Positions 43,756-53,425 of a stretch of DNA of 64,000 nucleotides are shown one piece after another; the stretch's first letter is position 1, and every line of letters starts with the position of its first letter. This DNA comes from JAPOUP01 sp965221405. GTDB lineage: Bacteria; Pseudomonadota; Alphaproteobacteria; Rhodobacterales; Rhodobacteraceae. Where the stretch lies: the NCBI GenBank assembly GCA_965221405.1, contig CBDCSE010000002.1, forward strand, positions 806,001 through 870,000, given 5' to 3'. Below the pieces are notes generated by a model. It saw only the letters and a list, made by a program, of their open reading frames with translations, was not told where the DNA came from and ran no database searches. Position numbers and translations under genes: made by a program.

Positions 43756-43779
43756 GGCGCGCATCTTGAGATGCGCGCC
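43756..43779 (-). terminator. Hairpin downstream of hsp20
   Basis: Perfect 11-bp arms (GGCGCGCATCT and its complement) around a 2-base loop, 25 bases after the hsp20 stop. The T-run is weak, so it may protect the mRNA end or terminate only partly. Confidence 0.6.
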
Positions 43780-43804
43780 ATAGCTGTTACGGATTGACCG
43801 GAAC

Positions 43805-44290
43805 TCAGGCAGCTTTTGCCGACGCATTCGCCGGATCCGCCTCAACGGACTTTACGTCCATTGTCTCACCACGGCCGATCTCGATCCGCCGCGGTTTTAG
43901 CGCCTCAGGAATCTCGCGAACAAGATCGATGTGAAGCATGCCGTTCTCGTGACTGGCGCCCGTGACGCGGATATGGTCAGCCAACTGGAACCGACGCTCA
44001 AAGGCGCGTGTGGCGATACCACGGTGAAGATAGGAAAGACCCTTCTCCTCAGCACCCTTCTTTGCAGAAACGATCAGCGCGTTCTCACGCAGCTCCACAT
44101 TAAGCTCGTCTTCGGAGAAGCCGGCGACCGCCAGGGATATCCGGTAGGCATCGCCCGCCTTCTTCTCGATGTTGTAAGGCGGATATGTCGGCTCGGCGAC
44201 ATCGGCTGAGAGAACACGGTCCATCATGTCAGCCATCCTGTCAAAGCCGACGGTGGCCCGGAAAAGCGGGGAAAAGTCAAGATTGTGCAT
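43805..44290 (-). CDS. Small heat-shock protein, Hsp20/IbpA family
   Basis: The 161-residue protein begins with MHNLDFSPLFRATVGFDRM, the IbpA-type N-terminus of rhizobial and related class A small heat-shock proteins. The alpha-crystallin domain follows (YPPYNIEKKAGDAYRISLAVAGF, then LSYLHRGIATRAFERRFQLADHI and ENGMLHIDL), with the IxI-like tail in EALKPRRIEI. It holds unfolding proteins during stress. GGAGG precedes the ATG. A heat-shock promoter lies about 100 bases upstream. Confidence 0.93.
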   Translation of the reverse strand: MHNLDFSPLFRATVGFDRMADMMDRVLSADVAEPTYPPYNIEKKAGDAYRISLAVAGFSEDELNVELRENALIVSAKKGAEEKGLSYLHRGIATRAFERRFQLADHIRVTGASHENGMLHIDLVREIPEALKPRRIEIGRGETMDVKSVEADPANASAKAA

Positions 44291-44387
44291 TTGTCATCCT
44301 CCATTGAGCGACAACTTGTGTATGGCCCTCCCGTTCGGGACGGTCCGTTTGATACTGCCGACCCCTATTTGGCTGCCGACAAGACCG

Positions 44388-44416
44388 ACTTAGGTAGCGG
44401 CAAATGATCTTTCAAG
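44388..44416 (-). promoter_or_regulatory. Predicted sigma-32 (RpoH) promoter of hsp20
   Basis: On the minus strand CTTGAAA (44410-44416) and CCTAAGT (44388-44394) are separated so that CTTG is followed by 18 bases before the second box. This agrees with alphaproteobacterial RpoH promoters and sits about 100 bases before the hsp20 start. Confidence 0.6.
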
Positions 44417-44670
44417 ACCATGCCAATGACTTTCACAAAGCGTGCATAGGGGCCCGTCTGAAACCGGGCGAACATCGCCCAACCTATCGAAGGTACCCCG
44501 GAATCGGGGTTCCGGCTCCAAGTATGGTCATTACCGCGTGACCAGTTCCGCCCTCCGCGGCAGTATCCACGTCGCCTCAAGGGGCGCCTGGATTCAGGAT
44601 TTCCGTTTTTGGAGCCGGGCCACCCGTTCGCGCCCGCGAGCGTTTGCCGAAGATTGGGCCGTCGCACATA

Positions 44671-46239
44671 TCAGGGTCCCTCCACCGGCTCGGCCCTGAC
44701 CTCGAGCAGGTTACGCGCCTCGCGCCCGCAGGCCACGGCGACGAGATGGACGTCCCGCCCGCGATACCTGTCGGCGTAGCCCCGCTCCCGCATCTGCGCG
44801 AACGCCGCCGCAAGCGCCGCCTCCGCGCCGTCCGGGCCCTCCGCCATCCTGAACTCAAGGATGAAGATCTGTCCGCCAAGCTCGACCGCCATATCCGCGC
44901 GGCCGTGGCTGGAGGCCTCCTCGGGCCGGACCTCCACCCCGACGGCCCTGAGGCACATGTGCAGGAGGCTGGCGTACCAGGCCTCGTGGCGCGCCAGGTC
45001 GTTCCGGCTGTGCCACTGGTAGGGAATGCCCGACAGCCAGGTCCTGAGCTCCCGGGCGAACCCCCCGAAGTCACGCGCCTCAAGCAGGTCGCGCAGGCTC
45101 CTGCCCTCCTCAAGGGGTACCCGGTCCCTTTCATCGAAATGGGCCAGCAGCTGGTCGTTCAGGCTCAGCTTCACCTCCAGGTTGGGATAGTCCAGCCGGT
45201 AGAAGGTCCTGTGGCCCTCCCGGCGCTCGTCCGCTATGGTCAGGTAGCCGGTCTGGAACAGCAGCGCCTCCACGCCGATGTCATCCACGTCGAACTTCGA
45301 GACCAGCGACCTGTCGGCCATCCGGCCCTCCAGTTCCATCAGGCTGACCGACCTCTCCTTCATCGTCTCGAACAGGAATGTAGGCGAGCCGGTCTCGAAC
45401 CAGTAGGGACGGAACTCCCGGCTGTCGAGCAGCAGCAGAACGTCGAAAGGGTTATAGAGCCGCGCCTCACCGCGCCAGCTGTAGCCGTCGTACCATTCGC
45501 GGATCCCGTCGCGGTCCAGCCCGTCCAGCTCCGGGGCGAACACGGTGTCCAGATCCGCGTCGGTGTAGCCGCAGAGCGCGGCGTACCGGGGGTCCAGGCT
45601 GATGTCCCTGAGATTGTTGAGGCCCGGGAACAGGCTGACCTTCGAGAACATGCTGATGCCGGTGACGAAAACGAAGCGGACATGCGCGGCGCTGTCCTTG
45701 ACGATGCCGTAGAGGCCGCGCAGGTACTCCCGGTTGGCCCGCGCCAGGGCCGGGTCGCCGAGCGCGTCGAGGATCGGCTTGTCATACTCATCCACGAGGA
45801 CCGCCACGCGCTGGCCGGTGGTCCGGTGCAGGTGGAAGAGAAGGGCCTGCAGGCGCTCCGGACCCGTTTCCGGGGCCCGGTCCGGATCAAGTCCGGCGGA
45901 ATGCCCGATCAGTTCCAGCTGCGTGAGAACGCTGCGCCTGACGTCCTCCGGTTCGCCGTACTTTCCGCCGAAGCTCAGGCGCACCACCGGATGGCTGGCC
46001 GTCCAGTCCCAGTGACGGTGGATGTCCAGTCCCCGGAACAGCGCCTCCCGACCCTCGAACAGCGCCCCGATCGTGTCCACCAGCAGGCTCTTGCCGAACC
46101 GGCGGGGGCGGGAGAGGAACCAGTGGTCGCCCCGCCCGACCAGATCCCGGACCAGCGGCGTCTTGTCGACGTAGTAGCTGTCGGTTTCCCGCAGCCTGGC
46201 GAAGTCCTGGATGCCTATGGGCAGGCGCTTGCGGGTCAT
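44671..46239 (-). CDS. AAA-ATPase-like / PD-(D/E)XK nuclease-like protein (DUF1703 type)
   Basis: The 522-residue protein has the AAA-ATPase_like N-terminal domain: YYVDKTPLVRDLV near 22, Walker A in SRPRRFGKSLL near 43-53, and LVDEYDKPILDAL near 146. A C-terminal DUF1703 nuclease-like domain follows (GRADMAVELGGQIFILEFRMAEG near 455). The expected ExK of the nuclease motif reads EFR, so the lysine is replaced by arginine. These proteins occur in large numbers in some Bacteroidetes and symbionts; their role is unknown, but some sit in defence islands. Here it is next to a type I restriction locus. Start ATG 46239. Confidence 0.8.
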   Translation of the reverse strand: MTRKRLPIGIQDFARLRETDSYYVDKTPLVRDLVGRGDHWFLSRPRRFGKSLLVDTIGALFEGREALFRGLDIHRHWDWTASHPVVRLSFGGKYGEPEDVRRSVLTQLELIGHSAGLDPDRAPETGPERLQALLFHLHRTTGQRVAVLVDEYDKPILDALGDPALARANREYLRGLYGIVKDSAAHVRFVFVTGISMFSKVSLFPGLNNLRDISLDPRYAALCGYTDADLDTVFAPELDGLDRDGIREWYDGYSWRGEARLYNPFDVLLLLDSREFRPYWFETGSPTFLFETMKERSVSLMELEGRMADRSLVSKFDVDDIGVEALLFQTGYLTIADERREGHRTFYRLDYPNLEVKLSLNDQLLAHFDERDRVPLEEGRSLRDLLEARDFGGFARELRTWLSGIPYQWHSRNDLARHEAWYASLLHMCLRAVGVEVRPEEASSHGRADMAVELGGQIFILEFRMAEGPDGAEAALAAAFAQMRERGYADRYRGRDVHLVAVACGREARNLLEVRAEPVEGP

Positions 46240-46375
46240 GGCGCATGCCTTTCATGCCGTCCAACCTGCCGAAAGACGCCCGGCCCGATCTCAAAACATG
46301 CCGCGCCAGTTAACGTATCCGTCCGAACAGACCGCTTTTCTGTGGTGCGACAGCAAGGGCCACGGCGCTGGCTCA

Positions 46376-49300
46376 TCATTGGGCGTCCCCACGTTGATAC
46401 TGACCACCAACACCCTTGAACTTTTCCACAACAGCGGAGATTTTCCGAAATACATTCTGCTTCATAGTCAAATACCGTGGGTTTAGCGGGCTCATTTTAG
46501 GGAGTATCTCGTTTAGCTCCGTGCCGTTTTCGGTGGCGAATTCGCGTTTGAGCGACGTGGCGATATAACGCTTGGCGGCTTCCGCGTTCAGATCTTCGGT
46601 GTTGATCAGTTCCTCGACCTCACGATCCCGCTCCGCTTGGGCGAAGGTGAAAAAGGCTTCGATCACGTCGGCTTTGTCGCCAAGTCCGTCAAGATCGGTT
46701 TGATTGATGAAATCGACCAGCAGGCTCTCTTTCGCCCGATTGCCCACACTGGCCCTGATCATGCGCCGCACGTCCTCGACGACCGCGGACTTGTCTTTCG
46801 CCTTTCTGTTGCTCTCGAAAATCTGTTCAAGAATGTAGTCCAGATTGATTTCCTGGGATTTGAGCAGGTCCACCTCAAACACCACGTCGTCCCAATCAAT
46901 AGCGCTTTCGGTCTTTTCGGATGCTGCTTTCTCCCGGCGCAGCCAGTCCCGGATGTCATTGTATGTTGAGCGGTAATCCTGCGCCTTTCGTTCCGTCGGC
47001 ATCGGTATGCCCTGTAGAGCAGCCAGATCATCGTCATTCAGGCGGTGCGCCACTTGAAAGGCCCTGAGAGCCGCCTCATCGGCTGCGTTCACGTTTTGCA
47101 GGGCCGTCAGGCTCGCGAACTCATCGTAGTTCCTAAGAATGTTCTCGACGCGCAGATATTCTCCGAACAGTATTGCGAAATCCTTTTTGTCGGCTTCCTT
47201 GGCAATGGCCGCCGGATCGGGAAAACGGCGCTTCAGTTCCGCCAGAACATCAATAAACCCACGCCTGGCCTCACCGGTCACCGCATCGGTATAGCCCTCC
47301 ATGTACTCCCTGTAGCTTTTCTCCAGGATCACGTTTGTGGTGTTCGCGTCACCAAACGTGGTAATCGCCTCGACCGTCGCCTCCTCCAGGTCACGGAAGG
47401 TGACGATGTTGCCAAATGTCTTCGTGGCGTCGTGGATGCGGTTTGTCCGCGAATAGGCCTGGATCAGGCCATGATAGCGAAGGTTCCTGTCCACGAAGAG
47501 AGTGTTCAGTGTCGGCGCGTCAAAGCCGGTGAGGAACATGCCCACTACGATCAGCAGGTCCACTTCCCTGGACCTAACCCGCTTGGCCAGATCGCGATAG
47601 TAGTTCTCAAAGCCGTCGCCATCCACGCCGAAACCGGTTTTGAAGTGCCGGTTGTAGTCATTGATGGCCGCGTTCAGAAACTCCTTGGCACTGCTTCCCA
47701 TTGCCGTGACGTCAAGGCTTTCGTCCGGAATGTCGCCCACAGCGTCCTGTTTCTCGTTGGCCGCGAACGAAAAGATCGTCGCGATCTTCAGGGGCCTGTC
47801 ACTCTCCGCCTGCAACTCGTTCAGGGCTTCGTAATACAGCTTGGCGGCATCCACGCCGCTAACGGCAAACATGGCGTTGAAACCGCCACTTCCGCCCTGA
47901 AGGCGATGCGTTTTCCGACGGAAACTGTCCAGGATATACCGCGAGATTTCACGAATTCTGTCCGGGTGCCGCAACGCCTGCTTGATCTCCGCGGGGTTCA
48001 GCCTATCCTCGTCCCGCTCGCTTTCGATACCCCTGAATTGGGGCCGGACATCGTTGTAATCCACCATGAACTTGAGTACCTTTTCATCACGAATGGCATC
48101 CGTAATGACATAGGAATGCAACTCGCGGCCGAATACGCTGGCCGTGGTTTCCGCGCCCGACGCGTTTTCCGGAAAGATCGGCGTACCCGTGAAGCCGAAC
48201 TGGCAGAACCGCTTGAATCTACTTCCCAAATTCCTCTGGGCTTCGCCAAACTGGCTTCGATGGCATTCATCAAATATGAAGACGACCCGCTGCCTATAGA
48301 CAGGTAGGTTGCCTTCGCTCTTCATAAGATTGTTCAGCTTCTGGATCGTCGTGATGATGATCCTGCTGTCGTCCTTTGCGAGGTTGCGCTTCAGGGCGGC
48401 CGTGCTTCTGGACCCGTTCACGCTGTCGGGCGAGAACCGCTGGTATTCCTTCATCGTCTGGTAGTCGAGATCCTTGCGGTCCACGACAAAAAACACCTTG
48501 TCGATGAACTCAAGCTCCGTCGCCAGACGCGCCGCCTTGAAGCTGGTCAGCGTCTTTCCCGATCCCGTGGTATGCCAGACAAATCCGCCGCTCTCCGGCC
48601 TGCCCAGGTTGTTCGACTCGAACGAACCGTTTATCTTCCACAGGATCCGCTCGGTCGCGGCGATCTGGTATGGACGCATGACCAGCAGGGTGTCGTTCAC
48701 ATCGAACACCGAATACCTCAACAGCACATTCAGCAGGGTGTTCTTCTGAAAGAACGTCGCCGTGAAATCCTTCAGGTCCCTTATCGGGCTGTTGTCCGCT
48801 TTCGCCCAGTTCATGGTGAAGTCGAAGCTGTTCCTGTCACGCTGGGTGGTGTTGGCGAAATACCGCGTGTCGGTACCGTTCGAGATCACGAACAGCTGAA
48901 GGAACTTGTAGAGCGAATGGTCGCTGTTGAAACTTTCCTTGCTGTAGCGGTGTATCTGGTTGAAGGCTTCCCGGATGGCGACACCGCGCTTTTTCAGTTC
49001 GATCTGCACCAGAGGCAAACCGTTGACCAGAACGGTCACGTCATAGCGGTTGGCGTGCGTGCCGGTCTGCTCGAACTGTCTGATCACCTGCACCCTGTTG
49101 CGGGCAATGTTCCGTTTGTCCAGCAAATGGATATTCCGGATCCGGCCATCATCGAACGTGAAGTCATGAACGAAGTCGTCATGGATCTTGCGGGTTTTCG
49201 CGACAATACCCTCATTGGGTCTGTCCAGCCAGGTTTCGACAAAGCGCGACCATTCCCCGTCAGAAAACCGCACGTCGTTCAGCGCCTGTAACCGAACCCG

Positions 49301-49501
49301 CACATTCGCCAGAATGGCCTTGGGCGTGGTCAGATCGGGGCGGTGCTCATATCCCTGATCTATCAAATCCTCGACCAGTTCCCGCTCCAGGTCACTCTCG
49401 CTCTGATAGGTGTCCCCGACCTCCCGCTCAGTGTATCTGTCGAGGACAATGAAGCTGTTCGACTCGGCGATGGGTCTGGTGCGCTCGATCATCTGACGCA
49501 T
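46376..49501 (-). CDS. hsdR: Type I restriction enzyme, motor/nuclease subunit HsdR
   Basis: The 1041-residue subunit has the N-terminal PD-(D/E)XK nuclease with D in RYDVTVLVNG near 154 and ELK near 168-170, then Walker A TGSGKT at 312-317, DECH at 411-414, and later helicase motifs (FTGTPIF; GMFLTGFDAPTLN; QAYSRTNR). The C-terminal helical domain, which docks on the methylase, is present to the end. The gene is complete. It is 73 bases behind hsdS and completes the hsdM-S-R order. Confidence 0.95.
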   Translation of the reverse strand: MRQMIERTRPIAESNSFIVLDRYTEREVGDTYQSESDLERELVEDLIDQGYEHRPDLTTPKAILANVRVRLQALNDVRFSDGEWSRFVETWLDRPNEGIVAKTRKIHDDFVHDFTFDDGRIRNIHLLDKRNIARNRVQVIRQFEQTGTHANRYDVTVLVNGLPLVQIELKKRGVAIREAFNQIHRYSKESFNSDHSLYKFLQLFVISNGTDTRYFANTTQRDRNSFDFTMNWAKADNSPIRDLKDFTATFFQKNTLLNVLLRYSVFDVNDTLLVMRPYQIAATERILWKINGSFESNNLGRPESGGFVWHTTGSGKTLTSFKAARLATELEFIDKVFFVVDRKDLDYQTMKEYQRFSPDSVNGSRSTAALKRNLAKDDSRIIITTIQKLNNLMKSEGNLPVYRQRVVFIFDECHRSQFGEAQRNLGSRFKRFCQFGFTGTPIFPENASGAETTASVFGRELHSYVITDAIRDEKVLKFMVDYNDVRPQFRGIESERDEDRLNPAEIKQALRHPDRIREISRYILDSFRRKTHRLQGGSGGFNAMFAVSGVDAAKLYYEALNELQAESDRPLKIATIFSFAANEKQDAVGDIPDESLDVTAMGSSAKEFLNAAINDYNRHFKTGFGVDGDGFENYYRDLAKRVRSREVDLLIVVGMFLTGFDAPTLNTLFVDRNLRYHGLIQAYSRTNRIHDATKTFGNIVTFRDLEEATVEAITTFGDANTTNVILEKSYREYMEGYTDAVTGEARRGFIDVLAELKRRFPDPAAIAKEADKKDFAILFGEYLRVENILRNYDEFASLTALQNVNAADEAALRAFQVAHRLNDDDLAALQGIPMPTERKAQDYRSTYNDIRDWLRREKAASEKTESAIDWDDVVFEVDLLKSQEINLDYILEQIFESNRKAKDKSAVVEDVRRMIRASVGNRAKESLLVDFINQTDLDGLGDKADVIEAFFTFAQAERDREVEELINTEDLNAEAAKRYIATSLKREFATENGTELNEILPKMSPLNPRYLTMKQNVFRKISAVVEKFKGVGGQYQRGDAQ

Positions 49502-49573
49502 TTTCTCTCATATGCACTTGGTATTTGAGAACAATTGAGTTGCTCGGCGGTATCCAAAAGCGTTTGGCCCATT

Positions 49574-50815
49574 TTACGCGGCTTCCCCGTCAGGCTTGGG
49601 GAAGTCCAGTAGTAGATCGCGGTAGTGGGCATACTGCTTTTGGCGCAGGTCGATTTCGCGTGGCAGGCCTTCGGCAAGGGAGGTGGTCAGCGCGTCGAAC
49701 TTGTCGAGGATGGCGGCGATGCGGGCCTGTTCAGCTAGCGATTTCCGGGAATTGTTGGGGAACGGAATGGGGATTGGGTAAAGTAATATTTGTGGCTTAC
49801 TGCCACGCGGCATTTTCGCGCCTTTGGCATACTTCATGTTGTAGATAAAGAATTTTTCGTCTGCCAATACCTGATAGAGGTAGCGAGAATCTATATTGCT
49901 ATCAGTTCCGTGGATGACGAGAACATCACCGTTAGCGCCGCCATTTCCGTCAGCAAACCATATCTTCTTCAGGTAAGGGCGAATATTGCCGATCAAAACG
50001 TCACCTTTTTGATATTCAGTCAAGTTTCCAGACATCGGCACATAGCTTGATTCAACCTTTCCCCCACGGTCTTGCAAGAGATTGTCCACACCAACGTAGT
50101 TGGACTTATCCAACTGATCAAAGCTGATACGCGTTTTTGATAATTCCGCCACCTCCCTCAACGGCTTATACTCCACATCCCCGCCAAAAGTGAGAAGCTT
50201 ATCCCGATAGTGATTGTACTGCTTTCTGCGGGCGGTAAGCTCGGCGGTAAGCTCGGCGAAAGCGTCCAGAACGCGCACAACCTCAGCCTGAATCGCCAAC
50301 GACCGTTCAGGGTTATCGGGGCATGGCACAGGGATTGGGATTCTCGACATATCCTTGGCGGAAACGTCAATTACCTTGGCCCCTTTTGCGTATTGTCTCT
50401 TTGCTTTCGCGAATGTAGGGGTTTGGGTGAAATAGGCAAAGTACATGCCTAAAACAGTCTTAATTGGTTTGAAGATTGTCGCGTGTCCGCCGGTTACGGC
50501 CTGTTCTTGACCTAGATATACTAGTGGTGTCGCAACATCCTCAAAATTCTCACTTGTGTTAGTGATCACGACATCGCCTGTGTTGACCTTTCTCAAATTC
50601 GCCGCTGTCTCGGGCGACACAAACGAGATCGTCGATCTAGTTGAGAGGCCATAGTGAGTATAAATCTGACCGTAGTGGATCGCGGGAACTCCGGTATCTG
50701 TAAAGTCTTTTTTGGGTAAGCCATTCCCACGAACAAGTTCCCCAAGTTCCCCCAGCGGCTTCCACGCCACCTCAGCGCCATCCAGAAGCCTTTCGATGAA
50801 CCCTGGATCGCTCAC
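49574..50815 (-). CDS. hsdS: Type I restriction specificity subunit HsdS
   Basis: The 413-residue subunit has two target-recognition domains: the first from VAWKPLGELGELVRGNG near 14, the second from VEYKPLREVAELSK near 215. Each is followed by a conserved helix, LTARRKQYNHYRDKLL near 192-207 and LRQKQYAHYRDLLL near 389. The gene overlaps the end of hsdM by four bases (ATGA). The DNA sequence it recognises cannot be read from the protein. Confidence 0.95.
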   Translation of the reverse strand: MSDPGFIERLLDGAEVAWKPLGELGELVRGNGLPKKDFTDTGVPAIHYGQIYTHYGLSTRSTISFVSPETAANLRKVNTGDVVITNTSENFEDVATPLVYLGQEQAVTGGHATIFKPIKTVLGMYFAYFTQTPTFAKAKRQYAKGAKVIDVSAKDMSRIPIPVPCPDNPERSLAIQAEVVRVLDAFAELTAELTARRKQYNHYRDKLLTFGGDVEYKPLREVAELSKTRISFDQLDKSNYVGVDNLLQDRGGKVESSYVPMSGNLTEYQKGDVLIGNIRPYLKKIWFADGNGGANGDVLVIHGTDSNIDSRYLYQVLADEKFFIYNMKYAKGAKMPRGSKPQILLYPIPIPFPNNSRKSLAEQARIAAILDKFDALTTSLAEGLPREIDLRQKQYAHYRDLLLDFPKPDGEAA

Positions 50816-52359
50816 GCCTCGATCTCCGCGACGATGGCGTCGATATCGGAGCGCAACCGGTCGATCCTGCCAACGGTCTCTTTCAGTTCCGCGTTAAGAG
50901 CCTTGATATCGACCACCTCACGCGTGTCCCTGGGCTCCACATAGGAGCTGACCGACAGGTTGTAGTCATTCTCCACGATCCCGCCATATGGCACGGTCTC
51001 AGTCACATGCTCGACCTTTGCCTTGCTGTCGAACATTTCCATGATCCTGGCGATATGATCGTCGGACATGACGTTGTTGTTGGTCTCTTTCCTGAAGAAG
51101 TCCTTGCCACTGGCATCGATGAACTGGATGTCCGTGCCGGTCTTGTTCCTGGCCAGAACCAGGATGTTCACTGCGATGGACGTGCCGTAAAACAGGTTCG
51201 GGGCCAGCGAGATCACCGTTTCCACATAGTTGCTGTCTACCAGGTACTTGCGGATTTTCCGCTCGGCACCACCCCGGTAGAAAATACCCGGAAAGCAGAC
51301 GATCGCCGCACGGCCCTTACCGGACAGATAGCTGAGCGCGTGCAGCACGAAGGCGAAATCAGCCTTCGATTTCGGGGCCAGCACACCCGCGGGCGCGAAA
51401 CGGTCGTCATTGATCAGCGTAGGGTCGTCCGACCCGATCCATTTCACCGAATAGGGCGGGTTGGAGACAATGGCGTCAAAGGGTCTGTCGTCGCCGAAAC
51501 GCGGCTCCGTCAGGGCGTCGCCTAGCTGGATGTTGAACTTGTCGTAATTGATGTTGTGCAGGAACATGTTCATGCGGGCGAGGTTATAGGTGGTGTGGTT
51601 TATCTCCTGCCCGAAAAAGCCTTCTTCCACCATATAAGCGTCGAACTGCTTTTTGGCTCGCAGCAGCAGCGAGCCGGAACCACAGGCCGGGTCGTATATT
51701 TTGTTCACGCTGGTCTGCCGGTGCATGGCAAGTTGGGCGATCAGTTTGGACACGTGCTGGGGCGTGAAGAACTCGCCGCCGGACTTTCCCGCGTTGGCGG
51801 CATAGTTGGAGATCAGAAACTCATAGGCGTCGCCGAAAAGGTCGATCTGGCTGCCCTGAAAGTCGCCGAATTCCAACTCCGCAACCCCTTTGAGGACGGC
51901 GGCCAAACGGCTGTTCTTGTCTCTAACCGTATTGCCCAGACGATTGCTGGTCGTATCGAAATCGTCGAACAGGCCCTTGATGTCTTCCTCTGATGGGTAC
52001 CCACTGGCCGAAGCTTCGATCTCGCGGAAAATCCTGGCCAGGTCGGTATTCAGGCTGTCGTTCCCGTGCGCATTGGCGACAGTGTTGGAGAAGAGCTGGC
52101 TGGGATAGATGAAATATCCCTTGGTCTTGATTGCGTCATCCCTGGTTTCCGGGGTGATCACATCGTCAGGCAGATCGGCGTAGCTGATGCTGTCGTCACC
52201 GGCCTCGATGTAGCCGGCAAAGTTTTCGCTGATAAAGCGGTAGAACAGTGTACCCAGGACATAATGCTTGAAGTCCCAGCCATCGACCGCGCCGCGAACG
52301 TCATTGGCTATCTGCCAGATCCGGCGCTGAAGTTCCGCACGCTGCTCGGAGCCGGTCAT
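50812..52359 (-). CDS. hsdM: Type I restriction-modification methyltransferase HsdM
   Basis: The 515-residue N6-adenine methyltransferase has the SAM motif DPACGSG at 223-229 and the catalytic NPPY at 300-303. The N-terminal helical bundle (WQIANDVRGAVDGWDFKHYVLGTLFYRFISE) is standard for HsdM. It is the first gene of the operon, coupled to hsdS by a four-base overlap. It would protect host DNA and form the M2S core. Confidence 0.96.
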   Translation of the reverse strand: MTGSEQRAELQRRIWQIANDVRGAVDGWDFKHYVLGTLFYRFISENFAGYIEAGDDSISYADLPDDVITPETRDDAIKTKGYFIYPSQLFSNTVANAHGNDSLNTDLARIFREIEASASGYPSEEDIKGLFDDFDTTSNRLGNTVRDKNSRLAAVLKGVAELEFGDFQGSQIDLFGDAYEFLISNYAANAGKSGGEFFTPQHVSKLIAQLAMHRQTSVNKIYDPACGSGSLLLRAKKQFDAYMVEEGFFGQEINHTTYNLARMNMFLHNINYDKFNIQLGDALTEPRFGDDRPFDAIVSNPPYSVKWIGSDDPTLINDDRFAPAGVLAPKSKADFAFVLHALSYLSGKGRAAIVCFPGIFYRGGAERKIRKYLVDSNYVETVISLAPNLFYGTSIAVNILVLARNKTGTDIQFIDASGKDFFRKETNNNVMSDDHIARIMEMFDSKAKVEHVTETVPYGGIVENDYNLSVSSYVEPRDTREVVDIKALNAELKETVGRIDRLRSDIDAIVAEIEA

Positions 52360-52661
52360 CTTGGTCTACCTCAACCCTGCTTCCCCGTTTTCGATCTGAA
52401 GTGCAAAGCGCGGCCCCTTTAGGACGATAACGAAGCCTGAGCAGGGGAAGGCACCGAACTCGGGGCGTGACAAGATTTGCACCCATTTGGCTCCGTTACT
52501 GGCCGCTGGCAGCACCATTCCTTTGGGTGAGATTTTAAGCAAGGCATTCGATCATTTCAAGACACGCCAACGGCTGGCACTGTCTCAGTTTGAAAATAGA
52601 ATTTGCCTTCGAGCCGCACATCCGATATGAGGAGAGCAGTGACACAGCTGAGGCTTCGATC
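52360..52661. other. Divergent intergenic region before hsdM and the poly-C gene
   Basis: No gene is supported. The region must hold the promoter of hsdM on the minus strand and that of the secreted-protein gene on the plus strand. I could not identify convincing boxes. Confidence 0.4.
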
Positions 52662-53425
52662 ATGACCAGAACTTCAATCACTTTACCCCCCCCCCCCCCC
52701 CCCTTCCTAAGTCTTGCGTCGCCCTCCTCCTGAGCGCGGCCCTCGCCGCGCCCGCGCTGCCGGCCCTCGCGCAGACCCCGGTGTTGGATTATGCGTTGCG
52801 CTTTTCATGGGTTGGGGCGGCCGCCCCCGCGGAGGTCACCCATCTGCTGCCAAACAACCTGATCGCCCAACCGCCCAATTGGAACAATCGCGTGGGCAAC
52901 GTGGCCCGTAACCTGGACATCGCGGCCACCAACTGGACCGCCACCGTGGCCATCGGCACCGCCGGTCGCTGCGGCGGTGACGATCCCGGCACCACCGGGA
53001 CCTGGGTCCGCAATCCCGACAAGGTCACCACCCTCAACCCGGAGGGCTGGGAATGGCAGCGGTCCGGGACGCCCCGGCCGCTCGTTCGCTACCACATCGC
53101 CGATGACCGCTATTCCCGCGGCGAGCCGATTGCCCGGGCCTGCACCTCCTGGGTCGATGGCCGCTGGACGCCGGCCAGCGGGGGTGTGTTCACCCTGCGG
53201 ATCTGGGGCAATGTCTGCTTGGCGGGCGGGGCCCGATGTGCCTCCCTCAAGGGCGGCGCGGGGCAGACCCTGTTGACGCCCGGGGTCGTCAATCAATTCG
53301 GCTACCTAGCCACCTTCGGCCCCGGCCCCAATTGCGGTCCGGCCCGCTGGCCGACACCGGAGTGGCAGGCCGCCGGTGGCCCGCCCTATGCCGAATGGTG
53401 CGACGTCAGGGTGGCGCCGCGCTGA
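52662..53425 (+). CDS. Secreted protein with poly-C tract after the start, currently out of frame
   Basis: ATG at 52662 has GAGG eight bases upstream. It encodes MTRTSITL and then a run of prolines from an 18-C tract. With 18 C the frame stops at 52731. With 16 or 19 C it would continue through a signal peptide (CVALLLSAALAAPALPALAQ) into the long open frame ending at 53425. The mature part is about 205 residues with several cysteines and tryptophans (WEWQRSG, RACTSWVDGRWTPA, GNVCLAGGARC, AEWCDVRVAPR). I do not recognise it. The layout is that of a phase-variable surface or secreted protein; the tract length could also be an assembly error. Confidence 0.65.
52686..52703. repeat. Homopolymeric tract of 18 C
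   Basis: An unbroken run of 18 cytosines lies within the first codons of the secreted-protein gene. Such tracts slip during replication and switch genes on and off. Confidence 0.9.

Noticed and set aside
44644..46419. 591-codon plus-strand frame opposite the AAA/DUF1703 gene
   Set aside because: Antisense to a clear multi-domain protein; composition is typical of GC-rich shadow frames.
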